64,000 bases of DNA. It comes from Hanleya hanleyi (taxonomy: Eukaryota; Mollusca; Polyplacophora; Lepidopleurida; Hanleyidae). Below the pieces are notes generated by a model, which saw nothing but the letters and a program-made list of their open reading frames with translations, ran no database searches and had not been told where the DNA came from. The position numbers and the translations under genes were made by a program. Of this stretch, positions 36,880-48,290 are shown one piece after another (within the stretch, counting starts at the first letter, position 1; each line of letters opens with the position of its first letter). Location: the NCBI GenBank assembly GCA_036873755.1, contig JAVTVY010016047.1:1-64000 (forward strand), read 5' to 3'.

Positions 36880-37420
36880 TCCCCTTATATGCCCTTTTGG
36901 GGGCCAGAGGGCGTCACACGATCCAAAGTAATGGGCACCCCTTCTGATATTGTTCTGTATGCCTCAAGTGATGGATGTGCCAAATTTGGTGCTTTGATCC
37001 AGCGTGTCACGATATTTTTGCTAAGCCACCTCACTACATTTGGAGTCCCGATGGAGATTATCTATTGCAGGTGCTTGTGTGTTTATACAATGGTAACCCT
37101 GACGAAGCAATTGACTCCCTGAGATACAAGCGTTTCTGTGACAAAAGCGAACCATATATGAGTAGGTACAAAACCTTCCGCCAACATCAGCATCAGCTAA
37201 GGTTCGCGTGTTTAGAGTGGAAAGGGAAAGACCCTCCATTGCAGCCACAAGAATGAGGGTGGACGGCTTCTCTCTGTGAAAACTGAACTGCCACCAGTTC
37301 CACTAGCACTCTTTGAGGTTATCAGGTGCAACTGCAAGAAAGGTTGCTGCTGAAGAAGATGCATCTGTAGGAGTATGGACTTAATTGCTGAAAATGTAAA
37401 ATGAAACATGGTAAATGGCA
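36880..37420 (+). pseudogene. Decayed gene, GCDT/cysteine-tail family, right-arm copy
   Basis: Plus-strand frames read 'YASSDGCAKFGALIQRVTIF' near 36960, then a shifted frame with 'PHYIWSPDGDYLLQVLV', 'CLYNGNPDEAIDSLRYKRFC', 'EWKGKDPPLQPQEWGWTASL' to about 37270, then 'VIRCNCKKGC' near 37317. Compared with the left-arm copy, the segment holding the GCDT motif is missing between 'GDYLLQ' and 'CLYNG'. The gene reads outward, toward the right end of the element. Frame changes make it inactive. Confidence 0.6.
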
Positions 37421-38511
37421 TGGCAGAACGTCATGGTAGAACATCAAGTTTGCTTATAATCTTGATTATTATTTGTTTGATAATTAGATGATAGGATGTG
37501 CATAATTATTCTTCTTTCGTCAAAACATATCTGACACACAATTGCGATAGATCATTGATGGTTTGCAGATCTGTATTTTTCAACAAGGCACATGTTGTGA
37601 TAATAGAGAGATATCTCCATGAGTGGGTTTGTGGAAATATTGTCTGTGCCAGTTATCGGTTGATGGAAAATATATCACAGCTTGTCATTTCATTTATTTT
37701 GGGAGAGAATTCCTCTTTCAGATGATTATGCTAATGGCAAAAATGTTAACTGACTGAATATTACCATGTATAATTCATATAGCCTGATGCTGAACTACCA
37801 GTTTGCTATCTACGCTTATGAGCAAATCCACCGGGAAGACACATGTTTTCACCACCATGGCATATTGTACTCTGGGTCATGTATTAATTGGATTTCTGGG
37901 TGATAAACTGTCCTTATTCACGCAAAAAAAACAATATTCCACCTTGCTTATATGAGGCATAATGGCCTATTATATATTATAAAAGGGCGTATCTTGTTTT
38001 CAAAAAAAGTCGTATCTCCATCAAATAGATTTTGATATACTTTTACTATGTTGTCACCAGTGAAAAGAATTCTGTTGCAATTTGTTTTGGGTCCAGCTAA
38101 TAAAAAACCAGATAGATTGTCTGGATTGTCATCAAATGGTAAAAATTTCAGATTTAGAATGACCCCATACATCCGCCATTTTGAATTTATCCATAAATAT
38201 TTTCGTGCAAGGGTATTTTTTTAGGCTGAGTATAACCTTGATATGATAGCGAATGGAATGAGTGTAAGTAATGACCCATTTCTTTCACGCTTAGTACCAA
38301 GGACAAGGTTTTCTTATAGGCGCAAGAGACAGGTAAACACTGAAATTTCGCGAAAAATACCTCAAATTTCAACTTGAAATTAAGGATATTTCCCTTGCAT
38401 ATCTGTCTGTGAACTTTTAGTATGTTATTCTAGAGACCTTTCGGAAATGCACTGCAGCAAAATCCGTTCTGTTGCAATTTGTGGTGGGTCAAACCTCAAT
38501 TTGACTGGACT
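36880..38511 (-). repeat. Right inverted arm of the palindromic insertion
   Basis: It is the inverse of 31054-33660, with deletions. The outer end reads (inverse) AGTCCAGTCAAATTGAGGTT, then 'acccaccacaaattgcaaca'. The second 'aaattgcaacagaatt' block lies at about 38062-38090. The innermost match is 'cccccaaaagggcatataagggg' (inverse) near 36890. Confidence 0.85.
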
Positions 38512-40300
38512 AACAATAATCATCTGATTTACAGTTGTCCGACCCTCTTTATTATTGTCTGTTCCGAACTCAGTTTGAAGTCATGAATCAATTTCATGTT
38601 TCTTTTTTGTTATTGTCTTTAATATTGCGCCAGATGTTTTCATTACATTCCTAGCACTGTAGAGTCGTATATATTACAATTTGGGCGTATAGTAATATAA
38701 TGTTGCATATTATGATACATAGAGGAAATACTGAGGATCAGTTCCTTTTCATGCACGCAATGCTATGAATTTCACCAAGTTGACCAAACAGTATGGGTTA
38801 AATTTCCCGTATGCGCCCTGAAATGAAGGATAACAATCTATTCTGTTTCCTTCAAACAGGATTCAGTGCTAGTCTTGGATAGATTTTAATTACAGCTAAG
38901 TTCACTGGAGTATGGTACTCTTAATTTCAGATTTACAAGGCGCACATGGGCCAGCGAGAATAACCAAGTCACGTGTGAATTGATAATGAGGGTAGGTATC
39001 TTACTGGTAAATCGTCTCTTATTAACGATAAAATCTAGTAATGATTGGGTAGTTTTCAATTTGCGAGTTAAATGTTATATTAAGTGTTTTGTATAGAGCT
39101 ACAAATACATACGTCTATAATTAATGTTCAAGTAAGCATTTTACATCTGGCTTCTTGGAAATAATCTACTCTACATTAGATTGTCACTTTGCTATATGTC
39201 GATGTCTATCAGCCAGTAATCGCCAATTTGTTTCAAACAATGACTCGCAAAATCCTCAGAGGCAACCTGAAATTGAATCTTGGAAATCTTGGAATCTTTA
39301 AGGCTGTTTGAATGGTCCATTCAGGTGAGATTACACCACAAGCCTTGTAATCTCATAATTACCCATTAAACTTCGCACTGCATTGGTTCGCATATCAACT
39401 GGTGTTGATCGTTAATTACATTGATAAATTGCATCACGTCCAAACCTTGTATCAGATAGAGAACGATGTCTGTCATATTATATTACCATAACAGTCTTTG
39501 CTACAGATAACTTCTCTTGATATATATATATATCCGACTATGCGTGATGCCATATAACGTATTCGAAAACTATCTTAGTTAATGAAGCAATAATCGATTG
39601 GGGCTTTCCGTTAATTCAAAACTCGAATCAATACAAATATTTGACTATTTCATCATTTAACGTGACAGGGTGTCGCTTCTCTCAAGTGTATGTGTACCTT
39701 CTAGAATCTTGAACATTTTGAAGGGCGTCTGTGTGTATACAATTAAAGAGTGCAATATAAATTATAAGGGAATGGATCTCAAAGAGAGGGCATTATCTAG
39801 TATTATTTTCCTGCAATTGAGGCACGAGTATTTGAGAAAATTTAGTGGCAAATCAAGTCCAGATACCATGAAATACGACTCTTACCAAACATTCCTTCCG
39901 CTAATGAATAAAGGTTTAAATGCTTACGTGCTAAAGGTAGCGACCAATCGGACTCGCATGACTGGATTGGAATTCGTATTCGAATATCGCCCATGCACCG
40001 CTCTAAATACTTGATTAAAGTTCGCGATCACATAAGCCTGGTAACTGAATCAGACTGAAATATATCCCCTAAATTAGCCCAAACTGATCTCTTTCGATTC
40101 CTCAGATCACTTTCTTGCTCGATTTATTATTTTAATTAGTTAGCTGTAGATAAATTAGTTCAGATGAATGTTTTCTGTATAGTCCACAGTCTTGTGAATA
40201 TTAAAATGCTCGCGGGCCAACTTTTATCTCGGCACCGGCTGAAGCGAAGATGTAAGATTTGAATTTTGACGATTGAGGCGAAGGTTGTTCAAACCAAGAT
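38512..40300. repeat. Right part of duplication B module 1 (copy 1)
   Basis: It matches 46451-48290 closely with small indels. An open frame of 114 codons (39670-40014) is kept in part at 47600-47845, but copy 2 has stops after about 80 codons and the differences look evenly spread, so I do not call it a gene. Nothing else is recognised in the stretch. Confidence 0.75.
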
Positions 40301-41782
40301 ATTGCTGAATGTAATAATTAACGTATGTGTTTGAGAAAATATTCAACAATATACAATTCACACCCATGGGTCTCAAGTAACTGTGTTGGAAGTTAAAGTT
40401 GAGAGTATGTTACTGATTCCACGAGACACGAAATCGTTTTGAGAAGATATGTGCGGATGCTTGGTCTTGCCTAGATGACAAGAACGGGATTGTGTGGTGT
40501 AATCGCTGTTCAACAACACTGGATTAAAAATAAAAAAAAGTAGTCCATAATAGAGACCTGGTTATTAGAGGCAAACAATTGAAGGACTCGACAGGATAAT
40601 CTGGCATCGAATATTGGACATATTTGGATTTGACATAATGCTCGTGGACACGGCATTTGTTTAAGAGATTCAAACTCTAAATTATGATATGCACATGTAG
40701 TTACTTAAAATTTATATTAGGCATTATTCAGCTTAGAAAAAACATGGGAAAAAGGTTAGGTCATTACAATAGCTAACAGCCTGTATCATCAGCCAACAGA
40801 AACCCACAGTATAAGCAAATGTAATTCTCGTCAGCATAGTCATAACTGTACACTGAATTATGTGGCGATTTGCGTGGGAGGAATGGATTTAGAACACGAA
40901 ATTTTATTCTGGGAAATTAATGTCATGTGTCAGTTTAGCACAAACGTATTTTGATTCTTAATATATCATTTGACACTCCATTTGAGTGTACCGGTACATT
41001 TTCTTTTTATTTCTTCGACCAATTTCATTAAAGTAGAAAGGAACTGATTCAACGATTCAGCCTGTTCGTACCCCGAATGTATCGAACTATGTGACAGGCT
41101 AGCCCGACGATTGGTTGATATTCAGATAAAGTGCTGGTGGTTGAATATGGGTCAGTGAGTCCCAAATATTGTCTGTAAATTTCACGCAAATCCTCCGCGT
41201 AATTAACGCGCGCTGGCAATATTTACGGCCAGTTAATTTCCAGTATTGTCTCCAATGTGGAGCTACTAAAATCGGGCACCCACGGTCGGCTTGTTTCATT
41301 GAAATTGGTACTGGATATCATCTAAGCGATAAATAACATATTGTGATGAAACATAATTTCCGGGATCATCTAATGTCAGAAAGGTAGAGATCTGTTAATG
41401 AAATCATGTCATTTAACATTGCGAGGAATAGAGAAAATAATTACTTTATAATTTATCCTGAATAATTGGATCTGAGTATCTGGCATTACTTGTAGAAAAA
41501 AACGATCCATTTAATGATAAACCACATTTTGATAGACGGCTGATTCAAGAACTCCATAGTCACCCAGATTGTTACTCGCAGTTTCCTGGTATAACAGACT
41601 TCCGAAGACATGTGCAAATTATTATGAAAACGTATTTTCTCCAGGAAACCCAGAGGCAGTCTCTGATGGGTGGACGTTCAGGACCAGACACACATAATGC
41701 AATGGTTCCAGTATAGGTCGATCATTGTGCTTCAGTTTGGTCTCTGTGAAGTGTACTCTTTGTGTAGACCTAAGCGGTGAAC
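40301..41782. other. Unmatched DNA of copy 1, with one unassigned open frame
   Basis: This stretch has no counterpart in copy 2. It contains the open frame listed separately at 41462-41716. I recognise nothing else. Confidence 0.4.
41462..41716 (+). other. Unassigned open frame of 84 codons without an early ATG
   Basis: Between a TGA at 41459 and TAG at 41714 the frame includes 'EKNDPFNDKPHFDRRLIQEL' and 'FPGITDFRRHVQIIMKTYF'. The composition looks protein-like, with mixed charged and aromatic residues and no low complexity. It could be an exon or a piece of a mobile-element protein. I do not recognise the family. Confidence 0.3.
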
Positions 41783-42640
41783 TAATTCCGCTTAACCCAG
41801 TGCGAAGAACCGCGTGTACTTCAACAGGTTAGGGGAATCCCGCTCTCTAAAATGAAGGCAAAAAGGGTCGTTTTTGCTCAATAAATCAGTGCACATAATG
41901 AATTAAGCAAAATCCTCTTGAGACGCATACAGACATATCTGTCCGCATTAAATGGTAGTAAAAAAGTAAATTGTCATCTATCTAATTTGTATAATAATAG
42001 GCCAAACATCCTTCGCGCTGTTTAAACAACATTGGCTGGTTCTTCACAAATCACTGCGCCTGAAATTTTGATGCATTGGTTAAGAAGGAATGCAAAGTTA
42101 TAAAGCAAAAACGACCTTTTTACCTCCATTTTAGAGAGCGGGATCGTCCTAACATGTTCGAGATCTTCAATGAGTTCATATGAACAACCTGAATCGAATC
42201 GTTGCTGAAATATATTATTCTTGATACATGTATAACGACATTTTTAACCCAAAATAACATGTTTATTAAAATACTGATCCGCGATACTGATTTGATATTT
42301 GAAATATCATGATGTCTTTCCGGCATTATTGAAAACTGTCCACCGATTCGCTCTCTCAAGGAAGCTTGTCAATGTGTATGTATGCGGAGACTTTTTTGGA
42401 TTTGGTACTAATTCTGTTATACGAATTAGGTCTTGATACTTGATAGTGTTTATACAATTTAGAGATATCAACTTCATGATGCTATGTCATCATCATTGAA
42501 AGATGTTGACTGTTACGCAAGAAAATAGCTTACTTGAGCACAATTTTTATTTCGCACACGTTTGATAGTTGGTGCTAATACGATCGCACGTAAGTGAAAA
42601 CTCTCCATGGACGGCGGTGGTTTGTCGAATCTCGCTTTCT
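41783..42640 (+). mobile_element. Family R fragment, copy D, interrupted by a 332-bp MITE
   Basis: It starts 'attccgcttaacccagtgcg' and continues after the MITE with 'gagttcatatgaacaacctgaatcg', 'tactgatccgcgatactgat' and 'tatcatgatgtctttccggc'. These correspond to 35090-35330 of copy C. No reverse transcriptase codons remain. Confidence 0.7.
41825..42156. mobile_element. 332-bp MITE with about 50-bp inverted ends
   Basis: The left end (41825-41877) and the right end (42102-42156) are inverted. They share ATCCCGCTCTCTAAAATG, then 'aggcaaaaagggtcgttttt' on the left and the inverse of 'aaaaacgacctttttacctc' on the right. Comparison with family R at 35126-35145 (gtacttcaagatcctcatc) shows where it inserted. 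The flanks 'ttcaa' and 'ttcga' suggest a 5-bp target duplication. It has no coding capacity and I do not assign a superfamily. Confidence 0.8.
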
Positions 42641-42719
42641 TGGAACTTTTAACATGAATTAGTGCTGATATACACATCAGAAAAACGGAATAAAAATGGC
42701 GGGTCGCCATATCATCTTA

Positions 42720-43150
42720 TGCCATGAACGCCCATCAACATGGGATAAACTCGTCACAGATTAACACAAAAATTATGGTGAAAATAAAGAAAAATAATCA
42801 TAAATTGTTTGTATTTTCTCAACATTTCAGATAACACGTAAATCACTGTTTCAGCTAAAAATATATAAAAATGGATTACCAGCTTATTATTCATTTTGAA
42901 GAATCTAAATTTATTACACCTTCTTTTCTAATCCCATGTTAATTCTATTGAACTGAGACGGTTTCCTTGGCAAAAAATGTAGTCATAGCAAAGAAAATGT
43001 TGCATATCTATTTAACAATGAGAGAGAGAGAATTAAGGTTAATGTCGCTTTCAGTAATATTCAGTTATATAGCGATATTTAATAATGAACATTTTTACCT
43101 TCAATGTACCAACAGTTAGATTATTTATGCGAAGATTAATTTTCCCTCTC
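42720..43150 (+). repeat. Diverged long repeat, third copy (short)
   Basis: It shares 'tttctcaacatttcagataacacg' and neighbouring blocks with 56840-57180 and 63430-63760. It runs into the left edge of the second module of duplication B. Confidence 0.6.
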
Positions 43151-43829
43151 TGAAATGTATATCGAGCTGCGCCTGAAGTGTTGGTCTCGACCTTAATTGA
43201 GCATTAGTTCCCTTGATCACAGCAGTTTAGTTTAGGCTTTAATTTATGGTACAAAATGAAAATAGTGGATACCCCAAAAATACCCTTACATCCCGTAAAA
43301 CTGAGACCGGGCGTTCTGACGTGAATAGCTTTATGCATGGCATAATTTTGATGAACATTACATAACAAACATCTAATTCTGGCTCAGGTCAGGTCAATGT
43401 GGGACTGAGTTGTGAACGTCTTAACGAAGTCATCTGATAATACCCTTTTTTATTGCATAGCTAAGATTGACTGAAATTGACTAACAAGGAGCTAAGTGAT
43501 ATAATCGGCTCTACTGTTGCTGTGTTAACATCATTACATTGAAGCCTCCTGTTCTCTGGAGCTTGGATTTGTTCCCAGTGGTATGATAGTTGAGCGATAA
43601 TGATCACGACCCCGGATATGTCATTCCTTGTGGTTGATGTGTTAACTTCTGAGGTAATTGGTTTAACAGGATACATAATGCAAACCACGACGAGGCACTT
43701 GGCAGTAGCAGGTGTTTGCTGCATTGATAATATATATGGCATTATAAATAGATAGTGTAGGTGTTGTCCACTCCCCCCTGCAGAAAGGTGTTGATACGGC
43801 GTGTTTTCACTACAAATTGGCGGGATTTG

Positions 43830-44112
43830 TAAGAGGTGAGAAAATCTGACGAAGTCTGGCTACTGAAAAGCAACCGTATGATTCCCCAGGAAATCGTCCA
43901 TCGGCGCCTCACATTAAGACTAGAATACGGTGGATTCTAAGACGTAACCTTGGTACCTCAGCATTTATTGGAGACGTTCCTGCGGAAACCATGAAGTAAC
44001 CACACGGTCTATAACACCGGCATCAGCGCAATTAGATACACTAGCTCGGGAGTTGTGATGACAGATCAGTTCGGATAAATAACTCGTCTGATGTTGATGG
44101 ATGAGCATCCAG
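43830..44112 (-). repeat. Short repeat block, inverse of 34380-34670
   Basis: Its inverse carries 'gatgctcatccatcaacatc', 'ctgatctgtcatcacaact' and 'atacggttgcttttcagtag', as at 34380-34670. It is duplicated with its surroundings at 50045-50324. Confidence 0.75.
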
Positions 44113-44274
44113 TGCAAGGAAACCGATAACAACTAACCTGTGATGCTCGACGTCGCGCTGCAAATTCTCCACCAAGACAATAAACTTATATATATTTGCC
44201 AAGTGACATGTTCAGAGGGTGGACCTCGTGGATTAAAAGTCCAACAGCAGAATCCTTCAAGATAGGATGCAAGT

Positions 44275-44768
44275 AAAGATCCTGGCCTGGTTGGGGGGGG
44301 GGGATGTCACTTTTCCCCTGTTGGTTTTTTATCCTATCTCCGGAACGACAAAAAATTTAGTCTATTTGCATGACCCCCCGAGCAGAGGATCATGGGTAAA
44401 TTTAAAATGGCGGCCATGTGGGATACCAGAAATGTGTTGGAAAAGTATTATGGAAAAGTGGGTAAAACCTATTTTATTTCATATCAGATTATTATTCACT
44501 AATTTACCATGCAGTTTTTGCGAAGAAAAACACAAAAATAAAAAAATCGAAAATTCTGACCGAAAAATCGTCCAAAAATGCTCTTTTTGAAAACTCCGCA
44601 CACACTTTACATTTTCCTGTAGAGCTTGACCCAAAGATATAGTGTGGTAAGTTTCAGCCCTCTAGCCTTAGCGATATCGAAACTATTCAGGTGGGGGGCA
44701 CTTCTTCCTTCCCCAGCCCCCTCCAAGGCTGCGGTAAACCCCAAACCGCCCAGGCGAAATAGGGTTAA
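44275..44768 (+). mobile_element. M element shared by both copies of duplication B (copy 1)
   Basis: A left end close to 'cctggcctggttggggggg' lacks a clear TTAA; the right end is ccgcccaggcgaaataggg-TTAA (44765-44768). It retains the octamer (atttgcat near 44366), 'aaaatggcggccatg' and the 'gtagagcttgacccaaagatatagtgtgg' block. The CRE region is deleted. The same element in the same state is at about 50485-50952, so it inserted before the duplication. Confidence 0.85.
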
Positions 44769-45559
44769 ACATCAAGCGCTAATGAGAAAAACATGAACAG
44801 AACAGAGAAGAAACTTTTTGAAAAGAACACATCAAATCGATCGGAATAGTTTTGTACTGGCTGGATGGCTACCTATCGTAGTACTGGCAAGAAGTTATAT
44901 GTCCCCACATCTTTTACACATATAAGATGAAATATGTCTATTTACCATATCTTCTCAGAACATAGCTAGCCTTTTCCGTCTTGGCACCACACATGAATCT
45001 GCTGATGAATCTTCATAACTAATAGAGCTTTGTCTAGATTTCTCTAATTTAAACCACACCTGCGGGAGTATCCGAACAGCCGAGAGGAATTGGGCTCAAT
45101 GAGCTATTTTAACTTTCTGTAATTACTTCAAATGTAATCAAGGAACACGACTCAGGTTGCCGAGTGATCATTTAAGTGAGGAGCAGATTGGTCGTTGAAC
45201 ATAGAGGCACCCATCATCAAGACATCTCCATTAACACTGCTCATTTAATTCAAATCGTCTTTGAGTGATCATGTCAAGCAACCTCGGTGGTGTTTGATCG
45301 ATCAATTTGTCTCGGAATGCACCTCAGACCAGTTTTGTCAGATAGTTTAATTGTGCTAGGACCTGATGTCGGTCTTCTCGGTGATGAATACAGATACAAT
45401 TGACATAGCATATGTTACTCAGATTTCGCTTGCTCCCCCGCTACAAAATTAACTACATGCGTCAATATCACAAACGGTGAAGTACAGATGGCATGCAATC
45501 AGGACACTGTAACGATTATGCGAGTTTTTTTTTTGTAATTTTCAGTTGAATCTGATAAT

Positions 45560-46133
45560 TTAACCCTACCTGGCCTGGGGGCCCATGATGGCCCCCCTAC
45601 CAAACTTTCTGCACTATCTCCGGAACGGCAAAAAAATGGAGAGCTGAAACTCCGTGACTTTATAATTTATCTTATTGGGGTCATTTTGAGCCTATTTTCA
45701 GAGGATCATGGCTAAATTCAATATGGCGGCCACGGCGGGTACCAGAAAAGTGATGTTTTTGTCATATTTCTTCAAAACTTCTGCTTTTCCGCGATGAAAA
45801 GTGAGAATTTTTTTATTTTATTTCATATCACATTAATATTTGCTAATTTTTCATGCAATTTTTGTGGAGAAATTGCAAAAATAAAAAATTCGGAAAATCT
45901 GACCGAAACATCGACCCCAAAATGCCGTTTTTGAAAATGACGTCATTGTGACGTCATCAAAGCGGCCATCTTGTATTTTTTTACATTTTCTGGTAGAGCT
46001 TGACCCAAGGGTATAGTGTAATAAGTTTCAGCCACCTAGCTCAAGGGGTAAGAAAAATAATTAGGGGGGCCATTTCGGCCCCCTCCTCCCAGGCCTGGAC
46101 AGGTCCCAAAAAGCCCAGGCCAGATAGGGTTAA
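45560..46133 (+). mobile_element. M element, complete reference copy (566 bp plus TTAA flanks)
   Basis: TTAA lies at 45560-45563 and 46130-46133. The ends are CCCTACCTGGCCTGGG and the inverse of CCCTATCTGGCCTGGG. Copy 2 of the duplication reads 'ctgataatttaagcgtatct' across the same site, with a single TTAA (51742-51745). This proves insertion into TTAA with duplication of the target, the hallmark of the piggyBac superfamily. The interior has a YY1-like 'aatatggcggcc', two TGACGTCA sites (45938-45945, 45949-45956), and no open frame of note. It is non-autonomous. Confidence 0.95.
45938..45956. promoter_or_regulatory. Paired CRE-type sites in the reference M element
   Basis: Two exact TGACGTCA sites are separated by three bases (ttg). 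The arrangement is the same as in the copies at 36164 and 58723, so it is ancestral to the family. Protein binding is not shown. Confidence 0.6.
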
Positions 46134-48290
46134 GCGTATCTAATCACATAATATTATACAAGTAACACGAGTATAAACACATCTGAGATAACGGAAATGC
46201 TCACAATGCTGTATCGGAGACTATATCGACAACATAAAACACCTCGATCATGAACGACTGTCTATGGATAGACAACCTCGCAGTTTATGTACTGTATATA
46301 TACTGTAACATGGTGGTCCGATATTACCGCACAAGATACACCGGATGTATTATGTTATTCGCTTCGTTCACTTAAATATATATTAGAGTTCTTGAAAGTA
46401 ATCTCCCCTTGTAAAATATGATGTGATATATGACAGACGTTCCACAATATTCATCTGATTTACAGTTGCCCGACCCTCTTTATTATGTTACGAACTCAGT
46501 GTGGAGTCATGGATCAATAGAATTTGTAAAATTTCATTTTTTTGTTACTGTCTTTAATATTGCGTCAGATGTCTTCATTACCTTTCTAGTACTGTAGATT
46601 TGGGTTAATTACAACTTGATGACTGACTGGAAATCATTGACAGTATAGTAATGTAATTTTGCATTCTATGATACATACAGGAAATACTGAAGGTCAGTTA
46701 AAGGCCAGGATTTCCTTTTCATGTACACGATGCTATGAATTTCACCAAGTTGACCGAAGAGTAGAGGTTAGATTGCCTGTATGCGTCCTAAAAGGAAGGA
46801 TAACAATCTAATGTATTCTCTTCAAACATGACTCAGTGCTAGTCTTGGGTAGATTTTAATTACAGCTAAGTTCACTGCAGTATGGTACTCTTAATTTTAT
46901 ATTTACAATGCGCACGTGGGCCAGCAAGAATAAACAAGTCACGTGTGAATTGATAATAAGGGTATCTTACTGGTAAATCTGGCCTCTTACTAACGGTAGA
47001 TTCTAGTCATGATTGCATGGTTTTAAATTTTCGAGTTAAGTGTTACATTCAAGTGTTTTGTATACAGTTACAAATACATACGCGTGTAACTAATGTTCAA
47101 GTAAGCATTTCACATCTGGCTACTGGGAACCACTATACGGGTGACATTAGATTCTCACTTTGCTGTATGTCTATGTCTATCAGCCAGTAATCACAAATTT
47201 GTTTCAAACAATGACTCGCAAAATCCCCAGAGGCAACCTGAAATCGAATCTTGGAAACGTTCCCATTATTATATAGGCTGTTTGAATGGTCCATTCAGGT
47301 GAGATTACACCACAAACCCTGTAATCTCATAATTACCCATTACAATTTGCACTGCGTTGGTTCGCAGATCAACTGGTGTTATTGAAAATCGTTAATTACG
47401 TTGATAAATTGCACTACGTCCAAACCGTGTATCGGATAGAACATGACGGTGTCTGTTATACAAAATTAACGTATATTACCGTAACAGTCTTTGCTACAGA
47501 TAACTTCTCGGGTTATGCATATCCGACTATTCATCATGCCATATAACCTATTTCAAAACTACATTAGTTATCGGAGCAATAATAGATTGGGGCTTTCCGT
47601 TGAGTCAAAACTCGACTCAATACAAATATTTGACTATTTCATCATCTCAACGTGATAGGGTGTCGCTTCTCTCAAGTGTATGTGTACCTTCTAGAATCTT
47701 GAACATTTTGAAGGGCGTCTGTGTTTATACAATGAAACAGTGTCATATCAATTATAAGGGAATGGATCTCAAAGAGAGGGCATTATCTAGTATTATTTCC
47801 CTACAATGGAGGCACGAGTATTTGAGGCAATTTACTGGCAAATGAAATCGTGATACCATGAAATACGACTCTCGCCAAACAGTCCTTCCGCTAATGAATA
47901 AAGGTTTGAATGCTTGCGTATAGTAAAGGCAGCGACCAATCGAAATCGCATGACTGGATTGTAAATCCTAATGGAATATTGCCCATGCACCGCTCTAAAT
48001 ACTTGATTAAAGTTCTCGATAACAGAAGCCCGGTAATATCTGGCCCAAATTAGTCCAAATTGATCCCTACCGATTCGTCAGATCACATTCGTACTCGATT
48101 TATCTAGATCGTTCGTCGTTTTAATTATTTAGCAGTGGGAAGTTTTCTCGGAATAATTCAGATGAGTATTTTCTGTATATAGTCGACAGTTTTGTGAATA
48201 TTAAAATTCTCTCGGGCCAACTTTTATATCGCGAAGATATAAGATTTGAAATTAAACTATTGTGGCGAGGGTTGCTCAAAGCAAAATAAG

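Larger units (their letters stand above)
31054..38511. mobile_element. 7.46 kb palindromic insertion with kilobase-scale inverted arms
   Basis: Copy 2 of duplication B lacks this block: its sequence runs 'acgttccacaatattcatctg' at about 46437-46456, where copy 1 has 'acgtcccacata' and then, 7.46 kb later, 'aacaataatcatctg'. Both ends begin AGTCC and share 'acccaccacaaattgcaaca'. The flanks suggest a short, imperfect target duplication (acata / acaata). The arms are colinear inverted repeats over at least 1.6 kb and each holds a decayed gene pointing outward. AG ends and a 5-6 bp duplication recall Polinton/Maverick termini, but none of that group's hallmark genes is visible, so I do not assign it. 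Confidence 0.8.
30885..46260. repeat. Tandem duplication B, copy 1 (inflated to about 15.4 kb)
   Basis: Homologous segments in order are 30885-31053, 38512-40300 and 42955-46260. They match 46261-46450, 46451-48290 and 49330-51870 of copy 2. The differences are a 7.46 kb palindromic insertion (31054-38511), unmatched DNA at 40300-42955 and one M element (45560-46133). The join between copies is near 46260. Confidence 0.85.

Noticed and set aside
31054..38511. Assignment of the palindromic insertion to Polinton/Maverick
   Set aside because: AG ends and a possible 6-bp duplication fit, but no hallmark gene of that group is visible and the duplication is imperfect, so I keep it unassigned.
39670..40014. 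Conserved 114-codon open frame, partly present at 47600-47845
   Set aside because: The two copies lie in a recent tandem duplication, so similarity is expected. Copy 2 has stops, and many differences change amino acids. No domain is recognised.
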